Of a stretch of DNA of 64,000 bases, positions 17,001 through 24,583 are shown piece after piece. Each line of letters begins with the position of its first letter. The stretch's first letter is position 1. The notes beneath the pieces are model-generated. The model was given only the letters and a program-made list of their open reading frames with translations. It did not search any database and was not told the origin of the DNA. This stretch comes from Salegentibacter sp. R32 (GTDB taxonomy: Bacteria > Bacteroidota > Bacteroidia > Flavobacteriales > Flavobacteriaceae). The translations under genes and the position numbers were made by a program. Location of the stretch: positions 1 to 64,000 of the forward strand of contig NZ_RXOM01000054.1 of assembly GCF_008692195.1 (NCBI RefSeq), written 5' to 3'.

Positions 17001-18431
17001 TTATTCAATTTCTGAAATACGTAAGGTGTTTACCATTCCTTTGTTTCCGATAGGCATGGCTGCTAAATTCACTACGTAATCTCCTTTTTTGACTACTTTT
17101 TGTTCTTTAGCTATTTGGTTAACATCTTCTACGGTATCGTCGGTACTTACAAACTTATCGTAGTAGAAAGCATTTACTCCCCAAAGTAAGCTTAATTGCG
17201 TTAAAATTCGCTTGTTGGAAGTGAATGCCAAAATATGGGCATCTGGACGCCAAGCTGAAATTTGGAAAGCCGTGTAACCACTATTGGTCAAGGTACAAAT
17301 GGCTTTTGCATCAATTTCGTTAGCCATTAAAGCGGCATGATAACATACTGATTTAGTAATGTACCTTTTAGTTTTTACGTGTGGTGGGTCATGCGGTACG
17401 GTAATTAATTTTGAATGTTCAACGCTCTGGATAATCTGCGTCATTTTCTTAATTACATCTACCGGATATTTACCTACCGAGGTTTCTCCACTTAACATCA
17501 CAGCATCGGCACCATCCATTACGGAGTTGGCCACATCGTTTACTTCTGCTCGGGTTGGCGTAAGACTGCTAATCATCGTTTCCATCATTTGGGTAGCGAT
17601 AATTACCGGGATTCTTGCTTTTTTGGCTTTCAGCACTAATTCTTTTTGAATTAATGGAACTTCATTTGCCGGAATTTCTACCCCTAAATCTCCACGAGCA
17701 ACCATTAAACCGTCACAAGCTTGAACGATTTCATCTATATTTTTTACACCTTCGGGTTTTTCAATTTTCGCTACGATAGGAATTTTATGGTCTCCGTGCT
17801 TATTGATTAAATCTTGAAGTTTTTTAATATCCTGGGCATGACGAACAAAAGAGAGCGCCATCCAATCTACTTGTTTCTTTACGGCAAATTCGGCGTCTTT
17901 TACGTCTTTTTCTGTTAAGGCCGGTAAAGAAATATTGGTGTTGGGCAGGTTTACTCCTTTTCTTGAACGTAAGGGCCCGCCTTGAATTACTTTGGCTTCT
18001 ACTTCGTCTTTTCCGTTGGTTTTTACTACTTCAAAGATAAGTTTACCATCATCTAATAAGATTCTTTCTTTAGCTTTCACATCTTTAGGAAAGCTATCGT
18101 AATTCATATAAACGCGCTCAGCAGTTCCTTGAAATTCTTTTCCGGTAGCAAAAGTGATAATATCGCCTTTATTGACCACGACTTCTTCTTTCATCACACC
18201 TACACGAAGTTTAGGGCCTTGTAAGTCTCCTAAAATACCGGCGTTGAAACCGTATTTTTCGTTTAATTCCCTAATCATTTTTATGCGTTCTTCTACATCT
18301 TCATAATTGGCGTGGGAAAAGTTAATTCTAAATATGTTTACTCCGTTTTCCAGCATCGCTTTCAAAGTCTTTTTAGAACTTGTTGCTGGGCCTAACGTTG
18401 CTACAATTTTTGTATTCTTAGATTTATGCAT
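17001..18431 (-). CDS. pyk: Pyruvate kinase
   Basis: 476 residues, normal length. It catalyses phosphoenolpyruvate + ADP to pyruvate + ATP in glycolysis. Visible elements are TKIVATLGPATSS at the N-terminus, FRINFSHANYEDV, the active-site lysine region IVAKIEKPEGVKNIDEI, and VARGDLGVEI. The family signature is followed by MDGADAVMLSGETSVGKYP, and a C-terminal allosteric domain comes last. Its ATG shares one base with the stop codon of the IPExxxVDY gene, so the two are translationally coupled. The order rnc - IPExxxVDY - pyk is a conserved arrangement in flavobacteria. Confidence 0.97.
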   Translation of the reverse strand: MHKSKNTKIVATLGPATSSKKTLKAMLENGVNIFRINFSHANYEDVEERIKMIRELNEKYGFNAGILGDLQGPKLRVGVMKEEVVVNKGDIITFATGKEFQGTAERVYMNYDSFPKDVKAKERILLDDGKLIFEVVKTNGKDEVEAKVIQGGPLRSRKGVNLPNTNISLPALTEKDVKDAEFAVKKQVDWMALSFVRHAQDIKKLQDLINKHGDHKIPIVAKIEKPEGVKNIDEIVQACDGLMVARGDLGVEIPANEVPLIQKELVLKAKKARIPVIIATQMMETMISSLTPTRAEVNDVANSVMDGADAVMLSGETSVGKYPVDVIKKMTQIIQSVEHSKLITVPHDPPHVKTKRYITKSVCYHAALMANEIDAKAICTLTNSGYTAFQISAWRPDAHILAFTSNKRILTQLSLLWGVNAFYYDKFVSTDDTVEDVNQIAKEQKVVKKGDYVVNLAAMPIGNKGMVNTLRISEIE

Positions 18432-18913
18432 TAGCTAAATATTAGGTTTTCTATAGTTTTTAGTTGATTAAGCTCTACTTCGTAAGCTGTCACAATCTGA
18501 TTTATTTTATTTATTTCCAGTAGTAGTTTTTTTATGTTCACCACTCCGGTATTATCTTCAATTTTTAAAAAGCAATCTACATTTTTAAAATCGGGAAGTA
18601 GGTTGACCGTTTTTTTTGTTTCATCTTCAAATAAAAAACCTTGACTCTGTAAATGGTTGGTCTTTATTTTAAACTTGTTAGCCACTACATAATAATCGCA
18701 ACCTTCTACTTCACTATAATAATTGTAGAGCTCATAAAATGCTAATCCTTCTGGATAGCTGTAATCTACATCTGTTGGTTCACGCTTTAAGCTTATCCCA
18801 AGAATTTTGTTTAGGTTGTAAACAATTCTATAAACTTCTGCTGAACAATGAATGGCTATAAGCGAAAATTCTTCTTCAACTAAATCGTCCAACAACAACT
18901 TGTTTATTGCCAT
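18431..18913 (-). CDS. IPExxxVDY family protein
   Basis: About 160 residues, a Bacteroidota-specific family of unknown function. It has the family look (KLLLDDLVEEEFSLIAIHCS at the start, a mixed alpha/beta body, then a C-terminal helix) and the typical position between rnc and pyk. I place the start at the ATG at 18913; a longer frame would need a TTG three codons earlier. The name-giving IPExxxVDY string itself is not preserved in a form I can point to. No signal peptide or membrane segment. Cytoplasmic. Confidence 0.75.
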   Translation of the reverse strand: MAINKLLLDDLVEEEFSLIAIHCSAEVYRIVYNLNKILGISLKREPTDVDYSYPEGLAFYELYNYYSEVEGCDYYVVANKFKIKTNHLQSQGFLFEDETKKTVNLLPDFKNVDCFLKIEDNTGVVNIKKLLLEINKINQIVTAYEVELNQLKTIENLIFS

Positions 18914-18962
18914 ATTATTCAATTTATAAAATTATAACAAGATAGCAAGTTTTGCACGGGCA

Positions 18963-18970
18963 CAAAGTTA
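18963..18970 (-). promoter_or_regulatory. Possible internal promoter before the IPExxxVDY-pyk pair
   Basis: The minus strand reads TAACTTTG, an exact TAnnTTTG match, in the 85-base gap after rnc. It would let pyk be expressed apart from acpP-fabF-rnc. No clear -33 element was found. Confidence 0.4.
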
Positions 18971-18998
18971 AATAATCTTCAAATTTAAAGTGAATACC

Positions 18999-19739
18999 CT
19001 ATTGTTTTGTACTGATTTTATTTTGAAAAGCATAATAAGCTCTTTTAGACGCTTTTTCTTCTGCTTTCTTTTTTGAAGTTGCCCTCGCTTTTGCGACTAC
19101 TTTGCTATCTATCCAAAGCTTTACGGCAAAATGCTTTACTTCATCTTTTCCGGTATCTTCATAAACTTCATAATTGAATTTATGTTTTTGTTTTTGACAC
19201 CACTCTATTAAAAGGCTTTTATAACTGATTACTTTGCCTTCCAGTTGCTCTATATCTACATAAGGATGAATGACTCGCTGATAAATAAATTTTTCGCAGT
19301 ATTTATAGCCTCTATCTAAATAAATGGCTCCTACTAAAGCCTCAAATAAATTTCCGTGAATGTTTTGGCCAAAATGGTCTTTTGGGATGTTGGTTTCTAT
19401 GAATTTGATAAGGTTTAAATCCCTGCCCAATTCATTTAAATGTTTCCTGCTTACCACTTTAGACCTCATTTTGGTAAGGTAACCTTCGTCTCCTTCGGGG
19501 ACTTCATTAAAAAGATAGGCCGCAATGATGGCACTTAGCATCGCATCACCCAAAAATTCTAAGCGTTCGTAATTCAAATCGTTCCCTAAAGAATCTTTTT
19601 TATTGAGTGAACGATGAATAAATGCTTTTTTGTAGTTGGTAATACTCTTGGGCTTAAATCCAATAATATTTTGTATGGCATCAAAAAAATTCCCGTCCTT
19701 ACCAGAACGGGAACTCAATATGTTTCGAATAACGTTCAT
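18999..19739 (-). CDS. rnc: Ribonuclease III
   Basis: 246 residues. It cleaves double-stranded RNA in rRNA maturation and mRNA turnover. The catalytic signature YERLEFLGDAML is at about residues 59-70, and the second acidic cluster is in GNLFEALVGAIYLDRGY (about 129-145). A C-terminal double-stranded RNA-binding domain spans about 170-240, with KSLLIEWCQKQKHKF at its start and ATSKKKAEEKASKRAYYAF at its end. It begins seven bases after fabF, in an acpP-fabF-rnc operon, a conserved order in many bacteria. Confidence 0.97.
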   Translation of the reverse strand: MNVIRNILSSRSGKDGNFFDAIQNIIGFKPKSITNYKKAFIHRSLNKKDSLGNDLNYERLEFLGDAMLSAIIAAYLFNEVPEGDEGYLTKMRSKVVSRKHLNELGRDLNLIKFIETNIPKDHFGQNIHGNLFEALVGAIYLDRGYKYCEKFIYQRVIHPYVDIEQLEGKVISYKSLLIEWCQKQKHKFNYEVYEDTGKDEVKHFAVKLWIDSKVVAKARATSKKKAEEKASKRAYYAFQNKISTKQ

Positions 19740-19746
19740 TAAACGC

Positions 19747-21000
19747 TTATTCGTTTATTTTTTTAAATAAAACACAAGCATTGTGACCACCAAAACCAAA
19801 GGTATTGCTCATGGCCACATTAACTTCTCTTTCTTGAGCCTTATTTAAAGTTAAATTCAATTTCGGATCGATATTTTCATCTACTGTTTCGTGATTAATC
19901 GTTGGAGGTATCAAACTGTGTTTCATTGCCAAAATTGAAGCAATCGCCTCAATAGCTCCGGCAGCACCCAGTAAGTGACCTGTCATAGATTTAGTAGAAT
20001 TAATATTTATAGATGGTGCGTGATCCCCAAATACTTTTCCTATAGCTTTAAGTTCCGCCACATCCCCTAATGGTGTTGAAGTACCGTGCGTATTAATGGC
20101 ATCTACGTCTTCAGGATTTAATCCTGCATTACGTAAACAATTTTCCATTACAGCAACTACTCCGGTTCCATCGGGATGAGGAGCCGTCATATGATAAGCA
20201 TCTGAAGAAAGACCTCCTCCCAATACTTCACCATAAATTTTAGCTCCACGTGCTTTTGCATGTTCGTACTCTTCTAAAATTAACGATCCTGCTCCCTCTC
20301 CCAATACAAAGCCATCACGATTGGCATCGAAGGGTCGGGAAGCTTTTTCCATATCGTCATTTCTAGTAGAAAGCGCATGCATGGCATTAAAACCACCCAT
20401 TCCTGCTTGAGTTACGGCTGCCTCACTACCACCCGTTACAATCACATCACTATATCCCATTCTTATATAGTTGAGTGCATCGATAATAGCATTAGCAGAA
20501 GAAGCACAAGCTGAAACAGTTGTGTAGTTGGGACCCATAAAGCCATGTTTGATAGAAATATTACCCGGGGCAATATCTGCTATCATTTTAGGAATAAAAA
20601 ATGGGTTAAAACGAGGTGAACCGTCCCCATTTGCGAAATTTTTTACTTCTTCTTGAAAAGTTTCCAGACCGCCAATCCCGGCTCCCCAAATTACCCCTAC
20701 TCGATATTTATCTACATTTTCCAGATCAATACCGGAATCTGCAATCGCTTCATCTGAAGCTACTATCGCATATTGGGCAAATTTGTCTAACCTTCGGATT
20801 TCTTTACGATCAAAATATTCGTTGAAGTTGAAGTCTTTGATCTCGCAAGCGAACTTGGTTTTAAATTTTTCTGTATCAAAATAGGTAATAGGAGCGCTTC
20901 CGCTTTTTCCATTGACCAATCCGTGCCAATATTCTTCAATATTGTTACCAATTGGTGTTAAGGCTCCTAAACCTGTAACTACTACTCGCTTTAACTCCAT
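19747..21000 (-). CDS. fabF: 3-oxoacyl-[acyl-carrier-protein] synthase II
   Basis: 417 residues. It condenses malonyl-ACP with acyl-ACP in fatty acid elongation. The catalytic triad is visible: Cys in VSACASSANAI (about 165), His in NTHGTSTPLGD (about 305) and His in NSTKSMTGHLLGAAGAIEA (about 342). The N-terminal RVVVTGLGALTPIG and C-terminal NTFGFGGHNA are typical. It starts 12 bases after acpP, whose product is its substrate carrier. Confidence 0.97.
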   Translation of the reverse strand: MELKRVVVTGLGALTPIGNNIEEYWHGLVNGKSGSAPITYFDTEKFKTKFACEIKDFNFNEYFDRKEIRRLDKFAQYAIVASDEAIADSGIDLENVDKYRVGVIWGAGIGGLETFQEEVKNFANGDGSPRFNPFFIPKMIADIAPGNISIKHGFMGPNYTTVSACASSANAIIDALNYIRMGYSDVIVTGGSEAAVTQAGMGGFNAMHALSTRNDDMEKASRPFDANRDGFVLGEGAGSLILEEYEHAKARGAKIYGEVLGGGLSSDAYHMTAPHPDGTGVVAVMENCLRNAGLNPEDVDAINTHGTSTPLGDVAELKAIGKVFGDHAPSININSTKSMTGHLLGAAGAIEAIASILAMKHSLIPPTINHETVDENIDPKLNLTLNKAQEREVNVAMSNTFGFGGHNACVLFKKINE

Positions 21001-21012
21001 AGGTGGGTTTTC

Positions 21013-21249
21013 TTATTTTTTTGCGTCTTCGATGTAAGAAATAGCTTGACCAACAGTTGCAATATTTTCTGCTTGGTCGTCTGGAATTTGAATATCAAAC
21101 TCTTTTTCGAATTCCATGATTAACTCTACGGTATCTAAAGAATCCGCTCCTAAATCGTTAGTGAAGCTTGCGTCGTTAACAACTTCGTTCTCGTCAACTC
21201 CTAATTTATCAACGATTATTGCTTTTACTCTTGATGCAATGTCTGACAT
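21013..21249 (-). CDS. acpP: Acyl carrier protein
   Basis: 78 residues, acidic, four-helix type. Ser in the DSLD motif ([16 protein letters not shown], about residues 34-49) receives the 4'-phosphopantetheine arm. It is the first gene of the acpP-fabF-rnc operon and has the strong upstream promoter at 21281-21309. Cytoplasmic carrier for fatty acid synthesis. Confidence 0.97.
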   Translation of the reverse strand: MSDIASRVKAIIVDKLGVDENEVVNDASFTNDLGADSLDTVELIMEFEKEFDIQIPDDQAENIATVGQAISYIEDAKK

Positions 21250-21280
21250 AATTTTATTTTTTTAAAATTTAAATAAGTGG

Positions 21281-21309
21281 CAAAAATAAAAAACTTTAGT
21301 TTAAAACAA
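21281..21309 (-). promoter_or_regulatory. Promoter of the acpP-fabF-rnc operon
   Basis: On the minus strand TTG (21309-21307) is followed after 18 bases by TATTTTTG (21288-21281), a good match to the Bacteroidota -33/-7 pattern. The leader to the acpP ATG is about 25 bases. Confidence 0.6.
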
Positions 21310-21406
21310 GTTTTAGTTTAAAAAATGTGCTCCTAATTTATACAAATTTAAAGGAAGTAACTATTTTTATATTTTAATTATTTCTAAAATTTACATAATT
21401 CCTGCT

Positions 21407-21997
21407 ATGGATTCTTCAAATTCTGCTAAAAAAATTGTGATTTTTGCTTCGGGACAAGGTTCTAACGCTAAGAACATTATCTCTTATTTTAACGATAGAG
21501 ATGATGTTAAAATTGCCCATGTCATGTCCAATAATATTAGGGCAAATGTGTTAAAAATGGCACACGAACATGAAATTAGCTCTCTTTATTTTGATAGAAC
21601 TGCCCTTTACAACTCTAATGAAGTGCTTCATTTATTAATAGACACCCAGCCAGATTTAATTGTTTTGGCTGGTTTTTTATGGATGATGCCTCAAAATATA
21701 TTAAATGAATTTGAAAGAAAAATAATAAATATTCATCCAGCGCTTCTTCCTAAATACGGCGGAAAAGGGATGTATGGCAATTATGTACACGAAGCAGTTT
21801 TAGAGAACGAGGAAAAAGAATCTGGGATCACCATACATTTTGTAAATGAAAAATATGATGAAGGAAAAACCATTGCACAATTTAAAGTCAAGGTAGAACC
21901 AAATGACTCTGTAAAGACTTTACGGGAAAAAATTAAGCAATTGGAAAAAAAGCACTTTCCTAAAGTAATTGACGAAATCCTTTTTAAAGAATCTTAA
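21407..21997 (+). CDS. purN: Phosphoribosylglycinamide formyltransferase
   Basis: 196 residues. It transfers the formyl group from 10-formyltetrahydrofolate to GAR in purine synthesis. Visible are the phosphate-binding loop IFASGQGSNAKNI (about 12-24), the catalytic Asn-His region IINIHPALLPKYGGKGMYG (about 104-122), and the catalytic Asp in HFVNEKYDEGKTIAQ. It is the first gene of a pair with the RNase H-type gene (stop TAA shares its last base with the next ATG). It is transcribed divergently from acpP. Confidence 0.95.
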   Translation: MDSSNSAKKIVIFASGQGSNAKNIISYFNDRDDVKIAHVMSNNIRANVLKMAHEHEISSLYFDRTALYNSNEVLHLLIDTQPDLIVLAGFLWMMPQNILNEFERKIINIHPALLPKYGGKGMYGNYVHEAVLENEEKESGITIHFVNEKYDEGKTIAQFKVKVEPNDSVKTLREKIKQLEKKHFPKVIDEILFKES

Positions 21998-22626
21998 TGG
22001 CAAAAAAAAAGTTTTACGTAGTTTGGAAAGGAAACAAAACCGGAATTTTCAATTCTTGGGAAGAATGCAAAAAAGCAGTTGCCGGATATAAGGGAGCACA
22101 ATACAAATCGTTTAAAAGTCTAGAGGAAGCAAAAAGAGCCTTTGATGTTTCTTATTTTGAATATAAAGAGAACCATCAAAATGCGGTTCCTTTACATCAA
22201 TTAGAAAAAAGAGCTCAAGAAGTTAATTTTGATTCTCTAAATGTCGATGCCGCTTCTAGCGGAAATCCCGGAAAAATGGAATATCGGGGCGTTTACACCA
22301 AAACCAATAAAGAATTGTTTAAGCAGGGCCCTTTTCCGCAGGGAACAAATAATATAGGTGAATTTTTAGCTATTGTGCATGCGTTGGCTTTTCTTCAGAA
22401 AAAAAATAGTTCTATCCCTATTTATACAGATTCAAAAATTGCTATGGGCTGGGTGAGAAAGAAAAAGTGTAACACGAAGCTTCAGCCTAATTCTAAAAAC
22501 GCGGAGTTATTTCAACTCATTAAACGAGCAGAAATCTGGTTACACAACAACAGCTATTCTAATCCTATTATAAAATGGAACACGAAGGAATGGGGAGAAA
22601 TTCCTGCTGATTTTGGAAGGAAATAA
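21997..22626 (+). CDS. Ribonuclease H with N-terminal viroplasmin domain
   Basis: 209 residues. An N-terminal viroplasmin/RNase HI-like RNA-binding module (KFYVVWKGNKTGIFNSWEEC, about 4-23, plus YKSFKSLEEAKRAF) resembles that of eukaryotic RNase H1. The RNase H domain follows: the first catalytic Asp in NVDAASSGNPG (about 85), Glu in NNIGEFLAIVHAL (about 122), Asp in IYTDSKIAMGWV (about 147), and a last acidic position near PADFGRK. It should degrade RNA in RNA-DNA hybrids. Coupled to purN by a one-base overlap. GNPG and the spacing of the acidic residues support an active enzyme. Confidence 0.88.
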   Translation: MAKKKFYVVWKGNKTGIFNSWEECKKAVAGYKGAQYKSFKSLEEAKRAFDVSYFEYKENHQNAVPLHQLEKRAQEVNFDSLNVDAASSGNPGKMEYRGVYTKTNKELFKQGPFPQGTNNIGEFLAIVHALAFLQKKNSSIPIYTDSKIAMGWVRKKKCNTKLQPNSKNAELFQLIKRAEIWLHNNSYSNPIIKWNTKEWGEIPADFGRK

Positions 22627-22632
22627 TTACTG

Positions 22633-22702
22633 AAAAAAACTGCCCTAAATAATATTGAAAATTTTGAGGATTATTATTTTTCAACATCACGTCGGGCAGT
22701 TT
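22633..22702 (-). terminator. Large-looped terminator behind the OmpW-like gene
   Basis: AAACTGCCC (22637-22645) and GGGCAGTTT (22694-22702) are perfect 9-bp arms. On the minus strand the hairpin is followed by seven T. The 48-base interior carries a second smaller pairing (TTGAAAA/TTTTCAA). It lies just after the ompW-like stop, so it most likely ends that transcript. The long structured loop is unusual. Confidence 0.65.
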
Positions 22703-22729
22703 CTGGCTTTCTAAATAAAGCAAAAAATA

Positions 22730-23377
22730 TCACAGCTTAACTCCAAAACCTAATCCAAAAAGCCAAGGGTTAATATCTACATCTGCTCCTAATGTTGCAC
22801 CTAATGCTGAAGTTGCATTTACGGTAACATCAGTTTGCAGGAATAATTTTTTAACATCAAGGTTTATAAACCATTTATCACTAATCATATAATCTATACC
22901 TAATTGTCCGGCAAAGCCAAAACTGTTGTCATAGTCTAAGTCATCTGCCACCGGCCCTTCATCTACACTATAAAAAATGGTATAATTTAAACCTGCTCCA
23001 ACGTAGGGTTTAAAATCGCCTAAAGATGTGTAGTGATATTGAAAAGTGAGGGTGGGTGGCAACAGCCAAACACTTCCTAAATCAATATTTCCTGCAGCGG
23101 TATTAATTGCTTCTACATCGTGCTTAGTAGTACCAAGAATAAGTTCCAGCGACCAATTTTCAGTAAAAAAATAAGTAATGTCAAGTTCAGGAATTACCGA
23201 AGTAGAAATATCTGCATCACCACCTATCGCCTCTATCGAAGCTTCTTCATCTGGTGAAACAACTACTCCTCTCAACCTAAACTGCCAAGGATTATCTTGA
23301 ACATTTTCACTTTCTTGAGCTTGAAATGAAAAGCTAAGCAATAATGCGGCAAAAGTTGTAAAAACAAATCTTCTCAT
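22730..23377 (-). CDS. OmpW family outer membrane beta-barrel protein
   Basis: 215 residues. A clear signal peptide (MRRFVFTTFAALLLSFSFQA) is followed by an eight-stranded barrel of the OmpW type: DNPWQFRLRGVVVSPDE near the start, DITYFFTENWSLELILGTTK, LLPPTLTFQYHYT, KPYVGAGLNYTIFY, and a C-terminal strand ending in GFGVKL. OmpW proteins form a narrow hydrophobic channel for small molecules. It appears monocistronic, with its own promoter and terminator. Confidence 0.9.
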   Translation of the reverse strand: MRRFVFTTFAALLLSFSFQAQESENVQDNPWQFRLRGVVVSPDEEASIEAIGGDADISTSVIPELDITYFFTENWSLELILGTTKHDVEAINTAAGNIDLGSVWLLPPTLTFQYHYTSLGDFKPYVGAGLNYTIFYSVDEGPVADDLDYDNSFGFAGQLGIDYMISDKWFINLDVKKLFLQTDVTVNATSALGATLGADVDINPWLFGLGFGVKL

Positions 23378-23400
23378 AATTTTTAAATTTTATTATTACT

Positions 23401-23408
23401 CAAAAATA
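23401..23408 (-). promoter_or_regulatory. Promoter -7 element of the OmpW-like gene
   Basis: The minus strand reads TATTTTTG, matching TAnnTTTG, 23 bases upstream of the start codon. A small dyad CTGAT-AAAA-ATCAG at 23431-23444 lies just upstream, about where -33 would be, and might be a regulator site. Confidence 0.5.
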
Positions 23409-23584
23409 TTTCTAATTCAATCTTGAAAAGCTGATAAAAATCAGTGATAAATATTATTTTTATTCTTATCGCTAAAACACCAAATACAATTCTTTTTAAA
23501 AAATTTGATTTATAAGAAAATCATTTTTTTGAAGATTAAAGTATTAATCCTCGCTAGCTTCCTATTCAGTTTTTATAAACACCT

Positions 23585-23592
23585 TATATTTG
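23585..23592 (+). promoter_or_regulatory. Promoter -7 element of the PfkB/PurF-like operon
   Basis: TATATTTG is an exact TAnnTTTG match 22 bases before the ATG at 23615. Confidence 0.5.
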
Positions 23593-23614
23593 CAACAAAT
23601 TCTAAGCAAGTAAA

Positions 23615-24538
23615 ATGAATAAATTAGTAGCTGTAGGTACCGTAGCCTTCGATAAAATTGAAACTCCTTTTGGCAAAACCGATAAAATCTTAGGTGGCGC
23701 CGGAACTTATATTGGCTTAGCCGCTAAAAAGTTTGGGGTAGATACCGCAATTGTTTCGGTGATTGGTGGTGATTTCCCTGAAGAATACATTAATATTTTC
23801 AAAGAAAAAGAAATTAATATTGAAGGGTTAAAAACGGTAGAAGACGGTAAAACCTTCTTTTGGAGCGGCCGTTATCATAACGATATGAATTCCCGCGACA
23901 CCTTAGATACCCAATTAAATGTATTGGCAGATTTTCAACCGGTGGTTCCTTCTTCTTATACAGACGCTAAAATCGTGATGTTGGGGAATCTGCATCCGTT
24001 AGTACAAATGAGTGTGATTGAACAAATGGAAAATCCCGAGCTTATTGTACTAGACACCATGAACTTTTGGATGGACAATGCGTTGGAAGATTTAAAAAAG
24101 GTCATCACCAAAGTTGATGTAATCACCATTAACGATGAAGAAGCCAGACAACTTTCCGGAGAATATTCTTTAGTGAAAGCTGCCCGCGAGATTGAAAAAA
24201 TGGGACCTAGGTATGTAGTAATTAAGAAAGGGGAACACGGTGCTTTGTTGTTTCATAAAAATGAAATGTTCTTCGCTCCCGCCCTTCCATTGGAAGAAGT
24301 TTTTGACCCAACCGGAGCAGGAGACACTTTTGCCGGTGGTTTTGTAGGTTATTTAGCTAAAACGGATGACACTTCATTTAAAAACATGAAAAACGCCATT
24401 ATTTACGGTTCTAATTTGGCATCATTTTGTGTGGAAAAATTTGGAACTGAAAGGATGCTAAATTTAAACGACGAAGAAATAGAAGAACGCTTAAAAACAT
24501 TTAAATCCTTAACCCAGTTTAAAATCAACTTAGATTAA
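23615..24538 (+). CDS. PfkB family sugar/nucleoside kinase
   Basis: 307 residues of the ribokinase fold. It starts KLVAVGTVAFDKIETPFGK, with the substrate-side glycine motif ILGGAGTYIGLAA (about 28-40). The C-terminal PfkB signature FDPTGAGDTFAGGFVGYLA (about 228-246) carries the anion hole and catalytic Asp (GAGD). The substrate cannot be fixed by eye: ribose, adenosine or another sugar is possible. It lies 45 bases before the amidophosphoribosyltransferase gene on the same strand, so a role in feeding or salvaging ribose/purines is an attractive inference. Confidence 0.85.
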   Translation: MNKLVAVGTVAFDKIETPFGKTDKILGGAGTYIGLAAKKFGVDTAIVSVIGGDFPEEYINIFKEKEINIEGLKTVEDGKTFFWSGRYHNDMNSRDTLDTQLNVLADFQPVVPSSYTDAKIVMLGNLHPLVQMSVIEQMENPELIVLDTMNFWMDNALEDLKKVITKVDVITINDEEARQLSGEYSLVKAAREIEKMGPRYVVIKKGEHGALLFHKNEMFFAPALPLEEVFDPTGAGDTFAGGFVGYLAKTDDTSFKNMKNAIIYGSNLASFCVEKFGTERMLNLNDEEIEERLKTFKSLTQFKINLD

Positions 24539-24583
24539 CCTAAATATCAACAACACAACAACCCTAAAATCTCTGCATAGTTC

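Noticed and set aside
16873-17079. Small open frame entering the 3' end of pyk on the opposite strand
   Set aside because: No domain, poor start, and half of it is antisense to the conserved pyruvate kinase C-terminus.
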